Position numbers and translations under genes: made by a program
Part shown: positions 28,781 to 39,200 of the stretch, piece after piece
Numbering within the stretch: position 1 is the stretch's first letter
How the letters are laid out: each line of letters opens with the position of its first letter
Origin: Planctomycetota bacterium
GTDB taxonomy: Bacteria; Planctomycetota; UBA1135
Length of the DNA: 64,000 nt
NCBI GenBank assembly: GCA_021776795.1
Contig: JAJFFC010000015.1
Coordinates: 62,001 to 126,000, forward strand
Direction: 5' to 3'
The notes under the pieces: generated by a model
What the model was told of the DNA's origin: nothing
Database searches by the model: none
What the model saw: the letters and a program-made list of their open reading frames with translations, nothing else

Positions 28781-30276
28781 ATCCGCGCGAGAGTTGGCAA
28801 GGGTTAGAGCAGGATTTAAACCAACTTGCAGGGCAGGCCGAGCAAAAGCTTCAAGCGCTGGAAAATCACAAGCGTTGGCGCAGTGCTGTTGTGCAAGCAT
28901 TGCCGGTTGCGGTGTCCACTTTGGCCGTGTTTGCCTTTGCGCAACTGCTCGGTCGCCTCGGCAAAGTGAGCGCCTTGCAATTCACTTTGTGGCCCTGGGT
29001 TGCCTTGGCTGTCGTGCTTTGGCTAATCCAGGCCATTCGTTTGCAACGTCGCGCTGCGCAACGGGCCGATGGCATCGCGCGCCAACGCGCCCTTCATGAG
29101 TGGGATCAACAACTGCATCTTGCCGACCGCTTGGCCACGGCAGATGAGTTTCTGCACCAAGAAGAACCCACGCCCTTTATGCAAGCGGCGATGGACGACG
29201 CCCGCGACCACGCCACCAAGAGTCGCCAGGCCTCCTTGCTGTTTGCGCCAGAGGACACGCCGTCACGATTGGCGTCGCCCCTGATTGCCATGGCCATGTG
29301 TTTAGTGGTGGGCTTCTTCCTGGGCAACTGGCAATCCACGCCCGTAGTGGAAGAGCCGGGGATTACGGTTTCTCTGCCGGGCGGTTCGGGCGAAGTGCAG
29401 GAGAAAGATCCGGTGGACGAATCCAATCCACCGCCGGTGCAAGCGCAAATGCCACAAAAACCCAAGCCCGAGCGCAAGCCTTCGGTGGAAGAGGCCAATG
29501 CCGAAACGCATGCCGCCAACCGAGAGGCGGGGCAAGACGAGCGCAGCACCAAGGGCGACATCGGTAGTGGGCGTAGTTCCGCAGCGGAAAGCAGTACCGG
29601 CGCCGGTAATGCGCAAGGCACACCTTCCAAGCAAGGACAGATTTCCAAGCCGGGGGAGCGCAAAACGGGTTCGAGTAAACCGAAACCGCCGAAACCGCGC
29701 AAAGAAGAAAGCGGAGAGCCTCCGAAGAAGAACGAAGAGCAAGAATCCGGTTCGACTGCTGGTCGCGGCTCCTCGCGCGGCTCTAACCGCAACCCGGCCG
29801 CTTCTGATTGGGCGAGTAAAGACCACGTCAATACGCCTGACGACCAGGACCTGGAAGACGAAAATGAGGTCGATGATGAAGACGAAGAGCAAGAATCTCG
29901 CGGCGGCATGCAGCCGACCATGCGTGACCGCAAACCGCCGGTGAGCCGCGATTTGTCGATTGGCTTTGGCAATCAGCCAAGCCCCGATGCCAAAGGCCGT
30001 GGTGGTCCTTCCACGCCGAAGAAGTCACGCGGCACCGCATCGCTGGTGTTGGGAGTTCCCATCCCAGACCGCGTCAAAGGTCAGCCCAATCAGGGCAAAA
30101 CCAAAATCACCCAGGAACGTGTGCAGCCGCAGGCCGAGCCGGCCAAGCCTGGCGTTGCCCAAGAACGCCTGGCCCGTGTCGATCCCGCTTCCGCCTTGCG
30201 CCGCGCTCCCCTCGCGCCTTGGATGAGCCGCATCGTGCGCGACTACTTTCTCCAACGAAGCCAATCCGAACGTTAA
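28777..30276 (+). CDS. Membrane protein with long low-complexity charged region
   Basis: 499 residues, GTG start in a GTGA overlap. Three hydrophobic segments: about 38-55, 68-88 and 165-182. From about 190 to 470 the chain is rich in Pro, Ser, Gly, Lys and Glu (for example ERKTGSSKPKPPKPRKE and DDQDLEDENEVDDEDEE), certainly disordered. It ends with APWMSRIVRDYFLQRS. The layout (membrane anchor, disordered linker) resembles the DUF4175-like proteins found beside MoxR/DUF58 genes, but I cannot confirm the family. It probably lies in the cytoplasmic membrane and tethers a partner encoded in this operon. Confidence 0.65.
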   Translation: MNPRESWQGLEQDLNQLAGQAEQKLQALENHKRWRSAVVQALPVAVSTLAVFAFAQLLGRLGKVSALQFTLWPWVALAVVLWLIQAIRLQRRAAQRADGIARQRALHEWDQQLHLADRLATADEFLHQEEPTPFMQAAMDDARDHATKSRQASLLFAPEDTPSRLASPLIAMAMCLVVGFFLGNWQSTPVVEEPGITVSLPGGSGEVQEKDPVDESNPPPVQAQMPQKPKPERKPSVEEANAETHAANREAGQDERSTKGDIGSGRSSAAESSTGAGNAQGTPSKQGQISKPGERKTGSSKPKPPKPRKEESGEPPKKNEEQESGSTAGRGSSRGSNRNPAASDWASKDHVNTPDDQDLEDENEVDDEDEEQESRGGMQPTMRDRKPPVSRDLSIGFGNQPSPDAKGRGGPSTPKKSRGTASLVLGVPIPDRVKGQPNQGKTKITQERVQPQAEPAKPGVAQERLARVDPASALRRAPLAPWMSRIVRDYFLQRSQSER

Positions 30277-30279
30277 GTC

Positions 30280-31287
30280 ATGACTGATTCATCCCCAGCC
30301 GCCGCGGCCCAGGCCGAGGCAGCCGCTTTCTGCGATTTACATCAACGCATTCGCCAAGAAGTTGGCCGTGTCATGGTCGGCCAGGCCGACGTCGTCAATG
30401 GCGTCTTAACTGCGCTGTTGGCCGGCGGTCATGTTCTGCTCGAAGGCGTTCCCGGCCTTGGCAAGACCTTGTTGGTGCGCACTCTCGGCGAAGCCCTCGA
30501 CCTCAAATTCTCGCGCATTCAGTTCACCCCGGACATGATGCCCGCCGATGTGCAGGGCACGCAAGTTCTAGTCGATACCGAAGGCGGCGGCCACGAACTT
30601 CAGTTCCAGCAGGGTCCCTTGGTGGCGAACTTGGTGCTGGCCGACGAGATCAACCGCGCCACGCCGAAAACCCAATCGGCTTTGCTCGAGGCGATGCAAG
30701 AGCGGCAGATTTCGATTGGTCGCCGCACCATTCACCTGGAAGAGCCTTACTGCGTGATGGCCACGCAAAACCCGGTGGAGCAAGAGGGTACTTACCCGCT
30801 TCCCGAAGCACAGTTGGACCGCTTCTTGTTGAAACTCTTGGTCGACTATCCAGAGGAAAATGAATACCGCGCGATTTTGGAACGCACCACCGGAAGCGAA
30901 GATGCCAAAGTTTCCCCGGTGACCAACGGTGCAGAAATCGTGCGCATGCGGGAAATCGTGCGCAGTGTGCCGGTGCCCGAGATTGCCATGAACCACGCCA
31001 TCCGCTTAGTCATGGCGACGCAGCCGAATCGCGAAAGCAATTCTGCCATGGTGCGCGAAAATGTCGCCCTCGGCGCGAGCCCTCGTGGAGCCCAGGCTCT
31101 GTTGTTGGCGGGTAAGGTGCACGCCTTGCTCGATGGCCGCTTCGCCGTCAGCACCGATGACATTCGCGCAGTGGCTACCGCTTGTTTGCGCCACCGCGTA
31201 ATGATCAATTTCCACGGCATGGCCGAAGGCTTCAGCGCCGACCAGATCGTGGCTTCTGTGCTCGATAACGTGCCCGCAGCCGTCTGA
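30280..31287 (+). CDS. MoxR family AAA+ ATPase
   Basis: 335 residues. MoxR chaperone ATPases mature or insert metal and cofactor proteins, working with VWA-domain partners. Walker A GVPGLGKTLL (about 50-59), Walker B LVLADEINRATPKTQ, sensor-1 region MATQNPVEQEGTYPLPEAQ, then arginine-finger AQLDRFLLKL. The length is normal (320-340). It starts 3 bases after the previous stop and overlaps the DUF58 start by 1 base. Located between a tether-like membrane protein and VWA proteins. Confidence 0.95.
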   Translation: MTDSSPAAAAQAEAAAFCDLHQRIRQEVGRVMVGQADVVNGVLTALLAGGHVLLEGVPGLGKTLLVRTLGEALDLKFSRIQFTPDMMPADVQGTQVLVDTEGGGHELQFQQGPLVANLVLADEINRATPKTQSALLEAMQERQISIGRRTIHLEEPYCVMATQNPVEQEGTYPLPEAQLDRFLLKLLVDYPEENEYRAILERTTGSEDAKVSPVTNGAEIVRMREIVRSVPVPEIAMNHAIRLVMATQPNRESNSAMVRENVALGASPRGAQALLLAGKVHALLDGRFAVSTDDIRAVATACLRHRVMINFHGMAEGFSADQIVASVLDNVPAAV

Positions 31288-32183
31288 TGGCTCCCGCGGT
31301 GACGGCCGCCGAGCTGTTCGATCCGGACTTCCTCGAATCCTTGCAACGTCTGCGCTTGATTGCGCGACGGGTGCCCAAGGGAGGGCGTTTTGCTGAGCAG
31401 CGCTCTCGCGCCTTGGGTTCGGGCATTGAGTTCCAAGACCACCGGCCTTATTCGCCGGGCGACGACTTGCGCGGCGTGGACTGGAACCTTTACCGACGTC
31501 TGGGCAAAGTATTCTTGCGCCTGTTCGAAGAGATGGAAGACCTTCCGGTCTACCTGCTTCCCGATGTTTCCGCCTCGATGTGGCAGGAATCCCCGCCGCG
31601 CGCACGCGCCGGCTTACGCGCGACCATGGCCTTCGCCGCGATTGCCTTGGGACAAATGGATCGCGTTGGTGTGTTCTCTTTTGCCGACGACCTGTCGTGG
31701 CAAATGCGTCCACAAGCGGGGTGGGGACAGCTTCCGCGCTTCGCCGAAGGTCTTTCCAAGGTGGAAGCCGGCGGCGCGACCGACTTTGGCCGTTCCCTCC
31801 AGCGTTTTGGTGGGATGCCCCTGCGCCGCGGCCTTGCGGTCATTGTTTCTGACTTCTTCGACCCCGGTGGTCTAGAAGCGGTCACCGCCGCGATGAAAAA
31901 AGTGCGGCATCGATTGCTGTTGGTGCAACTGACCCGCCCGAGCGATCGAGACCCCAAACTCCAGGGCGATCTGCGCCTGAAGGATTGTGAATCCGGTGAA
32001 GTTCAAGAAGTGACCATCCAGCCGCAAATCTTGACGCGCTATCAAGAAGCAGTGGATCGCTTTCATCTAGGCTTGCAGACCTTTGCACGCAAACGAGAGG
32101 CAGGATTGATTCGCCTCAACGCCGACCAAGAGGTTGTTCCGCAAATCGCCGAGCTGTTTGAGAACGGAAGGTGGGGGCTGTGA
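31287..32183 (+). CDS. DUF58 (VWA-like) protein
   Basis: 298 residues. DUF58 motif FQDHRPYSPGDDLRGVDWN followed by a VWA-like fold with MIDAS loop DVSASMW (DxSxS). The MoxR-DUF58 pair is a common and conserved unit. Known proposals are chaperoning or activating membrane complexes. No transmembrane segment is visible, so it is cytoplasmic or peripheral. Starts at the TGATGG junction with moxR. Confidence 0.9.
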   Translation: MAPAVTAAELFDPDFLESLQRLRLIARRVPKGGRFAEQRSRALGSGIEFQDHRPYSPGDDLRGVDWNLYRRLGKVFLRLFEEMEDLPVYLLPDVSASMWQESPPRARAGLRATMAFAAIALGQMDRVGVFSFADDLSWQMRPQAGWGQLPRFAEGLSKVEAGGATDFGRSLQRFGGMPLRRGLAVIVSDFFDPGGLEAVTAAMKKVRHRLLLVQLTRPSDRDPKLQGDLRLKDCESGEVQEVTIQPQILTRYQEAVDRFHLGLQTFARKREAGLIRLNADQEVVPQIAELFENGRWGL

Positions 32184-33880
32184 ACTTCCTCAACCTTCCC
32201 GGCTTTGCCGTAGCCCTTGGCTTGGTCGCCTTGGCCACCGGGCTTTATGTCTTGCAACGGCTGCGCGTGCGCCAACGCGAAGTCACCGTCGTGACCACCT
32301 TGTTCTGGCGCGAAGCCCTCGAAGAAAACCGCGCTCGAGTGCTGACCCAGCGCTTCCGTCATCCCTGGGCTTACCTGTTCTTATTGGCGCTTGCCTCTTT
32401 GCTATGGCTTGGTTTGGCGGGAATCATGCAAACTAAGGCGCCGACCACCGCGCATGTATTGCTGCTGGATGGCTCCATGGGCATGCAGCGCGAAGATTCC
32501 TTTGCGCAGGCCAAGGAACAGTTACTCGAGGAAGCGGCATCGGTACCTGCTGCGGCGCGCACGGTGTATTGGTGCGGCGCGAGGTTGGAGACCTTGCTGG
32601 GCCCAGGCGAAGAGCTTCCTTTATTGGAAGCGCGACTCCATGGACGCACCCCAGAGTCTGCGCCGTCGCGCATGGAAGCCTTTTTGCCTATCGTGCTTCG
32701 CGAACAAGAGAAGCAGTTTGCCACGGACACCGCTCCTCAGCTAACCCTTTTGGTTTATGGCCAAGCGCCGACCCGTCCGGAGTGGATTGGCGATTTACCG
32801 GCTAATGTCGAACTACTGCGGCGCAGCGAGTCCGTGGCGGCCAAGGCCAACCGTGGTTTTGTAGCCGGCGGAATCGGTGAAGCAGAATCGGGTTTGTGGA
32901 ATCGCGTCGATCTGAGTGTCAGCTTGGCGATGGCGGACAATCGCGCACAAAATGCCCTGGAAGGCCTAGAGGTTTCGCATGGAGGCGAGGCCTGGAACGC
33001 AGGTTTTGAATCTGTGCCGAGTGCGAACCCAGACATCCAGGTTCTGCGCTTTCTCGACGTACCCACCAACGGCGAAGACTTTGTGTTGCGTTTGTCCACG
33101 CAAGATGACTTCCCCGCCGATGACCAACTGACTCTCAGCATCCCGCTGCGCGAAGCCCTGCGGGTTCAGGTCGCGCCTTCGTTGCAAGAACTTATGCTGC
33201 CGCTGTTGGCGGCAGACCCCGCGGTTTTGGTCACCGAGGACCAACCGCAGTTGTTGATTCGCCAAGAGAGTGACCCTGGCGATTCCTCCATGCCCACCCT
33301 CCTGGTCTTTATGGATGACGGCGGTGCTTTGTTCCGCTTGCGGCATCAAGACAGCGAAAATGCTGACCAATTGTTGCACGACGCCTATCGCGAGTTAGGC
33401 ATGGCCTCGATCGATGCTCTGGGCCTAGCCACGGCCCTTGATCGCCCGGTTTCAGTAGATGCTTCCTTGGGCACCCCCCAACTGGGTTTAGCAGCGCCTC
33501 TGCTCGCGGCCGATGCTGGATTTACCTCAAGCCGCTCCTTTCCCTTGTTGGTGAGTCGCGGTCTGCGTTGGTTGGTGAATCAACTCGCCTTAGTTCCCTA
33601 TGCCGCGGCAGGCCAACCTTTGCCGGGAGAAGCAGGGGAGCTATTCGGAAGTGCCAGAGTGGTTGGTACGGCCGGCAAGGTCACACTTCAAGATCAACGC
33701 GAAGTGCACGTGGCCAGCTTCGACACTTCAGCATCGCTGCCAGCAGCACCCGTAGCGGTTGCGGCGGAAGCGTTTTCCGGAAGCAGCGGCGCATGGCCGA
33801 TGTGGACTTGGTTTTCCTTGGTGGCTCTCTTGCTCCTTCTCGTGGAGTGGTTCTTATTCCAGCGCGGGAGATTGCCCTAA
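32180..33880 (+). CDS. BatA-like N-terminal membrane protein
   Basis: 566 residues, GTG start in a GTGA overlap (a GTG at 32171 would add three residues). N-terminal aerotolerance-regulator (BatA) domain: FLNLPGFAVALGLVALATG, QRLRVRQREVTVVTTLFWRE, then a second membrane segment around YLFLLALASLLWLGLAG. A degenerate VWA-like region follows (VLLLDGSMGMQRED has the MIDAS-like DGSMGM in place of DxSxS). A C-terminal membrane helix lies near WMWTWFSL-like WPMWTWFSLVALLLLL. The periplasmic part is large. Interacts presumably with the VWA protein that follows. Confidence 0.82.
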   Translation: MNFLNLPGFAVALGLVALATGLYVLQRLRVRQREVTVVTTLFWREALEENRARVLTQRFRHPWAYLFLLALASLLWLGLAGIMQTKAPTTAHVLLLDGSMGMQREDSFAQAKEQLLEEAASVPAAARTVYWCGARLETLLGPGEELPLLEARLHGRTPESAPSRMEAFLPIVLREQEKQFATDTAPQLTLLVYGQAPTRPEWIGDLPANVELLRRSESVAAKANRGFVAGGIGEAESGLWNRVDLSVSLAMADNRAQNALEGLEVSHGGEAWNAGFESVPSANPDIQVLRFLDVPTNGEDFVLRLSTQDDFPADDQLTLSIPLREALRVQVAPSLQELMLPLLAADPAVLVTEDQPQLLIRQESDPGDSSMPTLLVFMDDGGALFRLRHQDSENADQLLHDAYRELGMASIDALGLATALDRPVSVDASLGTPQLGLAAPLLAADAGFTSSRSFPLLVSRGLRWLVNQLALVPYAAAGQPLPGEAGELFGSARVVGTAGKVTLQDQREVHVASFDTSASLPAAPVAVAAEAFSGSSGAWPMWTWFSLVALLLLLVEWFLFQRGRLP

Positions 33881-36288
33881 TGGAGTTCCTGAGCCCCGGT
33901 TTCTTGTGGCTGTTGCCACTGGCCTTGGTGCCGCTCTTGAGCCGCACCGCCAGGCATGACTTGGTACACCTTCTATTGCGCATCTCGCTCCTAGCGCTGG
34001 TGGTTTTTGCCATGGCGCGCCCAGTGCAACACACCACAAGCGACGGTGGCCGCCTGATTGTTCTCGAGGACCAGAGCGCAAGTGTGTTGGCAGACGAACA
34101 AAGCCGTGCCCAAGAAATGCTGGAAGAGCGGTTGGCATCGTTGGCGCCAGGAACTCAGGTCGTGCGTAAGCGCGTCAATTCCTTGAGCACCCTTGGCGTA
34201 GAAATGAGCTTGGCCTTGGGCGAAATCCCTCAGGGCGCCTCAGCCGCCATGCTATTGGCAAGTGACGGACTGAGCATGAGTCAAGATTGGGGCGAGGCGG
34301 CACAACAGATTCTGGAGCGCAAGATTCCTCTCAGCGTGATGCCCCTCGTCTATGACCAAGAAGAAGTGCGCTTGGTGGACCTCTATGCCGAAGGTGAACT
34401 TCGGCAGGGTCACCCCGCTCTCATCCTAGCGGTGGTCGCTGGCCGCGCCCAACGCGCGCGAGTGCATTTGCATCGGGAAACTCCCGACGGCGATGTCCTG
34501 GCGCAGAGTGATTGGTTTACTGTGGAGGGTCGCCAAGAAGTTGCGCTTTCGCTTGAGGCCGAGCAGGCAGGCTTTGCGCGATTTGCCGCTGTGGTCGAGG
34601 TCGAGGAAGGCCAAGATCAACGCAGCGAAGACAATTGGCTGTCGCGTCCCTTTGCGATTCAAGGACCTCTGCAGATTTTGCACCTTGGCCAACGCTTTCA
34701 AGGCGCAGAAGATTCCTTGGCGCGCTTGGTCGGGCCCGGATTCACTTTGGTACGCGAGGGTTCGCCCGCAGATTTTCCTTTGGTTTGGCTAGATGACATC
34801 CAAGCCGAAGACGTTTCGGAGAGTTTCCAGCAAGAGCTGCAGCAAGCCATTCAACAACAGGGCAGCGGCCTCCTGATGTCAGGCAGTGGCGCCTTTGGGC
34901 CAGGCGGATGGAGTGACACCGTGGTCGAGGACATGCTTCCGGTTTCCTTTGTGCAAAAAGAAGAGAAGCGCGATCCGAGTACCACCTTGTGCGTCATCAT
35001 TGACACCAGCGGCTCGATGGGGGGCAATCGCGTACAGCTAGCCAAGGAAGTTTCGCGACTGGCCATTAATCGGCTGCTGCCTCACGACAAAGTGGGCATC
35101 GTGGAGTTTTATGGCGCGAAACGTTGGGCTGCACCCATCCAGCCGGCGAGCAATCGCATCGAACTGGAGCGTGCACTAAACCGCCTCGACGCCGGCGGCG
35201 GCACTGTAATCTTGCCCGCCATCGAGGAAGCTTGGTATGGCATGAAGAATGTCAACACGCGCTACAAGCATGTGTTGGTTCTGACTGACGGCGGAGTAGA
35301 GACCGGGCCTTTCGAATCGGTCCTTCGGCGCATGGCCGACGACGGCATGAATGTCTCTACGGTGTTGATTGGCCCGGAGACCCACAGTGAGTTTTTGGTG
35401 AACTTGGCGAATTGGGGCAAAGGCCGTTTCTACAACGTGCCCAACCGCTTCAACCTTCCGGAGGTCATCCTTAAGCAGCCGGCCAGTGCGCGGCTTCCGG
35501 CATATCGTCCAGGCCCGCATCGCGTGCAAGGCCGAGGCGGCTTAGCTTGGTGGGCGGCAACCGATTTGGAAAGTTTGCCGCCACTCGATGGCTATGTGGA
35601 AACCGAAGCGCGGCCTGGCGCGGAAGTCCTGCTCGAAACGGTCGATGGTGGACATCCGGTGTTGGCAAGTTGGCGCAATGGCCTCGGCCGCGTCAGCGCA
35701 ATGACCGCAAGTCCGGTTGGTGAAGACACCGTAAGTTGGCAAGATTGGTCCGCCTTTGGCACGGTGCTCGCTCAGACGCTGCAACGCACAGCCGGAGAAG
35801 CAGATGACTTCCGCTTTGCGATTGCCCGCCAAGGCCGCGAAGTCGTGCTGACGGCGGAGCGCCAAGGAAGGCATCGCTTGTTGCCAGCGGCTCGTGTTTT
35901 GGGCGCCGATGCCAACCTCTCGGGTTTCCTAGAGGTCGCCGCCGATCGATTGGAGGCACGCTTCCCGTATGCAGAAGATCAGGAACTTCGTTTACTCGCT
36001 GGGGTTGCGGGTCAAGAGCTCAAGCAACGCGTTACCGCCGAAGCACCGCAGGCACTCCTTCGCGAGAACCAAGTAGATCCGGCCAAGGCCATGCCCATGG
36101 CCGCAATGGCGGCACAAAGCGGGGGCGTCAACCTTGCCGATGCGCCAAACGCAAGTCTGCCTTTCTCTGGCGGTAGCGAAACTCGCTTGCGCAATCTGGC
36201 GCCATGGCTCTTGGCGCTGGCCTTGTTGCTCTTCTTCTCAGAAATTTACTGGCGTCGTCGCCCGACAGCCCCAGGACCCACCGCATGA
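33880..36288 (+). CDS. VWA domain membrane protein with GATase-like region
   Basis: 802 residues from the ATG overlapping the previous stop by one base. BatA-like membrane start MEFLSPGFLWLLPLALVPLL and a second helix LLLRISLLALVVFAMARP. A glutamine-amidotransferase-like module precedes the VWA domain, near LLMSGSGAFGPGGWSDT. The VWA domain (about residues 365-535) has the intact MIDAS CVIIDTSGSMGGNR and a late DGGVETG. A C-terminal helix is formed by LAPWLLALALLLFFSEIY. This arrangement is familiar in planctomycetes. Its role is unknown; perhaps it senses or assembles periplasmic proteins with MoxR. Stop overlaps the next ATG (ATGA). Confidence 0.85.
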   Translation: MEFLSPGFLWLLPLALVPLLSRTARHDLVHLLLRISLLALVVFAMARPVQHTTSDGGRLIVLEDQSASVLADEQSRAQEMLEERLASLAPGTQVVRKRVNSLSTLGVEMSLALGEIPQGASAAMLLASDGLSMSQDWGEAAQQILERKIPLSVMPLVYDQEEVRLVDLYAEGELRQGHPALILAVVAGRAQRARVHLHRETPDGDVLAQSDWFTVEGRQEVALSLEAEQAGFARFAAVVEVEEGQDQRSEDNWLSRPFAIQGPLQILHLGQRFQGAEDSLARLVGPGFTLVREGSPADFPLVWLDDIQAEDVSESFQQELQQAIQQQGSGLLMSGSGAFGPGGWSDTVVEDMLPVSFVQKEEKRDPSTTLCVIIDTSGSMGGNRVQLAKEVSRLAINRLLPHDKVGIVEFYGAKRWAAPIQPASNRIELERALNRLDAGGGTVILPAIEEAWYGMKNVNTRYKHVLVLTDGGVETGPFESVLRRMADDGMNVSTVLIGPETHSEFLVNLANWGKGRFYNVPNRFNLPEVILKQPASARLPAYRPGPHRVQGRGGLAWWAATDLESLPPLDGYVETEARPGAEVLLETVDGGHPVLASWRNGLGRVSAMTASPVGEDTVSWQDWSAFGTVLAQTLQRTAGEADDFRFAIARQGREVVLTAERQGRHRLLPAARVLGADANLSGFLEVAADRLEARFPYAEDQELRLLAGVAGQELKQRVTAEAPQALLRENQVDPAKAMPMAAMAAQSGGVNLADAPNASLPFSGGSETRLRNLAPWLLALALLLFFSEIYWRRRPTAPGPTA

Positions 36289-39200
36289 TTCTCGCCACCC
36301 TGCTCAGTTTTGCCCTTGCGGCGTCGGCGCAGCAAGAGCCCGCGGCCCCCTCCGATGCGGTGTTGTCTTTGCTCAACCAAGAACAGCTTCCGCAGGCAGA
36401 GGCTTTGTTCCGTCAAGCTTGGCTCGAGGACCACACCCTTGCTCCGGTATTAGCGGAATTGGAACGCCGCGAGGAAGAGCTTCGCGGCGAAAGCGAGGGC
36501 CCGCTTTCTATCGAAGTTCGCGCATTGAAATTGTTGCGTGCCAAGTTGTTGCATCAGCGGGGAGACCTGCGCACCGCTCTGCAGTTAGTCGATACCCTTC
36601 TTTCAGACGAAAGCGCAGAGCAAGAATCAGGCACCCTCGAGCTAGCGGAACTGCAATGGATGCAAGCACGTCTGCTCGACGGCACCGGGCGCACCGAAGA
36701 TGCGGTCGCGGCATATCGCAAAGCTTTGCCGGCATATCTTGGTCAGGCAGAAGAAGGATCGATTCGCTTGCGTATCGCCATGCTCACGATGGAGGAAGCC
36801 GGAGAGGACGAAAATCCCTTGGCCACCTTTGCCCAGGAGGAAGGGCGCGCCGACGACCTGCGCAATCGTGCCGCCATTGTGTTGGCCTTGTTGGGCAACC
36901 CAGAAGAGGCGATCGATTTATTTGTCATCTCTGGGGAGGGCTCCGCCCGATTCCGCCAAGAGGTGCGAGTTGCGGAATGGGCGATTCGCGCCGAACAGGC
37001 GGAACAAGCGCAAGCTCATGCTTGGGAAGCGCGCGCCGCCGCCACCTTGAAGCGGGATCGTTGGTATGCCCTGACGGTGTTGGTCGAAGCCCATCGCCTC
37101 GATGATTCCATCGACGCCCTGATTGACCGCTTTGCTGCCGCCGATGGTCTAGAAGAGGAGTCGCGCCAAATATGGATTGATCTTCTGCGCGAGCGCGAGC
37201 GTTTTGACGAAGCCCGCGCGCTATTTGCCCGAAGTTCTAGGGCAGAAGGCTTCCCTGTGGAGATGCAGCGCGAGCTTCTAGAAATGGACCGAGAGGCCGG
37301 GCGTGCAGAGGACATGGTGCGCTCCTACGAGCAACTGATTGAAGAAGAGCCAGAGCGCGTGGTGTGGCCAGAAGGTTTGGCACGTTATTACTTGGAGCTT
37401 GGCGACGAACAGCGCGCGCGAAATTCGTGGACTCGCTTCCTGTCCCACAATGAACCAGGTATAAACCTTCTAGAAGGCGCGAGCGCCTTAATGGGCTTGG
37501 GTTTAGATGACCTTGCGATTGGCGCCGCTGAGCGCTGTATCCGCGATGGTCGCGCACGATGGCAAGCCTATTTGTTCTTGTTTGGCTTGCAGCAAACTCG
37601 CGGCCGTTTGGATTTGGCCGAGGCCGCCCTGGAGCGCATGGATGAAGCTGCGCCAGCAGATGCACCCGAGCGCATGCAGCTTGCAGAATCTTTTGAGCGT
37701 GTCGGCAATCTAGAGCGCGCGGTTGCTGTTTTGTTGGGTGTGCGTGAATCCCGCGGTGACCAACAGATTGCGGAAGACCTCGAGATGCGCCTCGCTTGGT
37801 TGCTTTCGGAAGTCGGGGAAGAGGAAAAGGCCCTGGCGCAATGGCAGCAGTTGTGGCGCCGCATCGATTCGATTCCGCGTCGGCGCTATGTCGAAGACCG
37901 CATGATGACGGTGGCTTCGCGCTTGGGGCAGCTAGCCGACATCGCGATTGATTTGGAGAACAAGCTGCTCGCTGGCAAGGCTACCGAGCGAGATGCTGGC
38001 TTACTTGTCCGCTTGTACACCAAAGTCGGTGATCCCGTATCGGCGACCGAAGTGATTGAGGAATACCTCAAGCACAGCGGTGGTTCTGAAGTTACTGCGC
38101 TTCAGGAAAAGGCCCGAGTGTATTTGTCCTGCACCGACTACCGCGGTTACGAGCGCACGGTGCACGAGCTGATGGAAGCGGACCCCGAAGGGGAGCCGGA
38201 CTACCTACGCCAACTCGCCATGAGCATGTTGGAACGCGGTCGTCCTGAACAGGCCCGCGCAGTTCTGGCCCGCCTTGATGCCTTGGAGGACCGCACCGAC
38301 GGAGCTGAGTTTGAGGCAGGCGTATTGGCACTCGCCGGCATGCGCGAAGAGGCGGCCAACGCCTATCGCCGAGGCATCGCAGCCAAGCCTGACCGCATCG
38401 AAAGCTATCTATTGCTCGCCAACATGATGGCGGAAACGGGAGAGAAGACTCGTGCCATCGGCATGTTCCAGTATTTGGTTGCCAACGCGGCCAAAGACGA
38501 CCTGTTCACGATTGCGATTGATGGCCTGCTCAACATGGAGGCTCCAGCATCTGTGCTGCAATGGGCGCAGCGCGAGACGTTGGCGCGCTTGGCGGAGCGC
38601 CATGACAAGACCTATCTCTATCAACTGCTTGCCGACCTCGCCGAAGAGTCCAACGACAAAGATCGGCAGGTGGATGCCGTAGAGGGCATGTTGCCGATTG
38701 CCGGTGACCGTCGCCCTTCCATTGTGCGCGAGTTGATGGACTTAGCTGGCACCGGAAACCGTCGGGTGTTTGGGCAAACCGCTGAGAAGTCCAAAGAGTT
38801 CTTGGCTTACGGCCGGAGACTGATTGGCCTAGGACAGTTGGTACCACCGCAGGTTTATCTTGACTTGGGCCAGGCGTTCTTGCGCTCGCGTGACATCAAA
38901 GATGCCGTACGCACTTTTGGCCTAGCGCGTGACTTGCCCGACCTCGCTCAGTTCCAACGCGAAACGGCGGCGCTATATGAAGAGAGTAACTATCTCGAAG
39001 AAGCACTCGCGACCTATCGCAAAGCGCTGATTAGCGATGCTGGAAGCGTGTTCCTGCTCACCAAGGTGGCAGGATTACTAGAGCAAATCGGCAAAGATGG
39101 CGAAGCCTTTGTATTGTATCGCCGCGCGACGGAACTGCTGTTGGCACGACGGCCTCTGCGTAGTGGAAAGAAAGAGCAGGAGGAAAGCCAGCATGAGCGC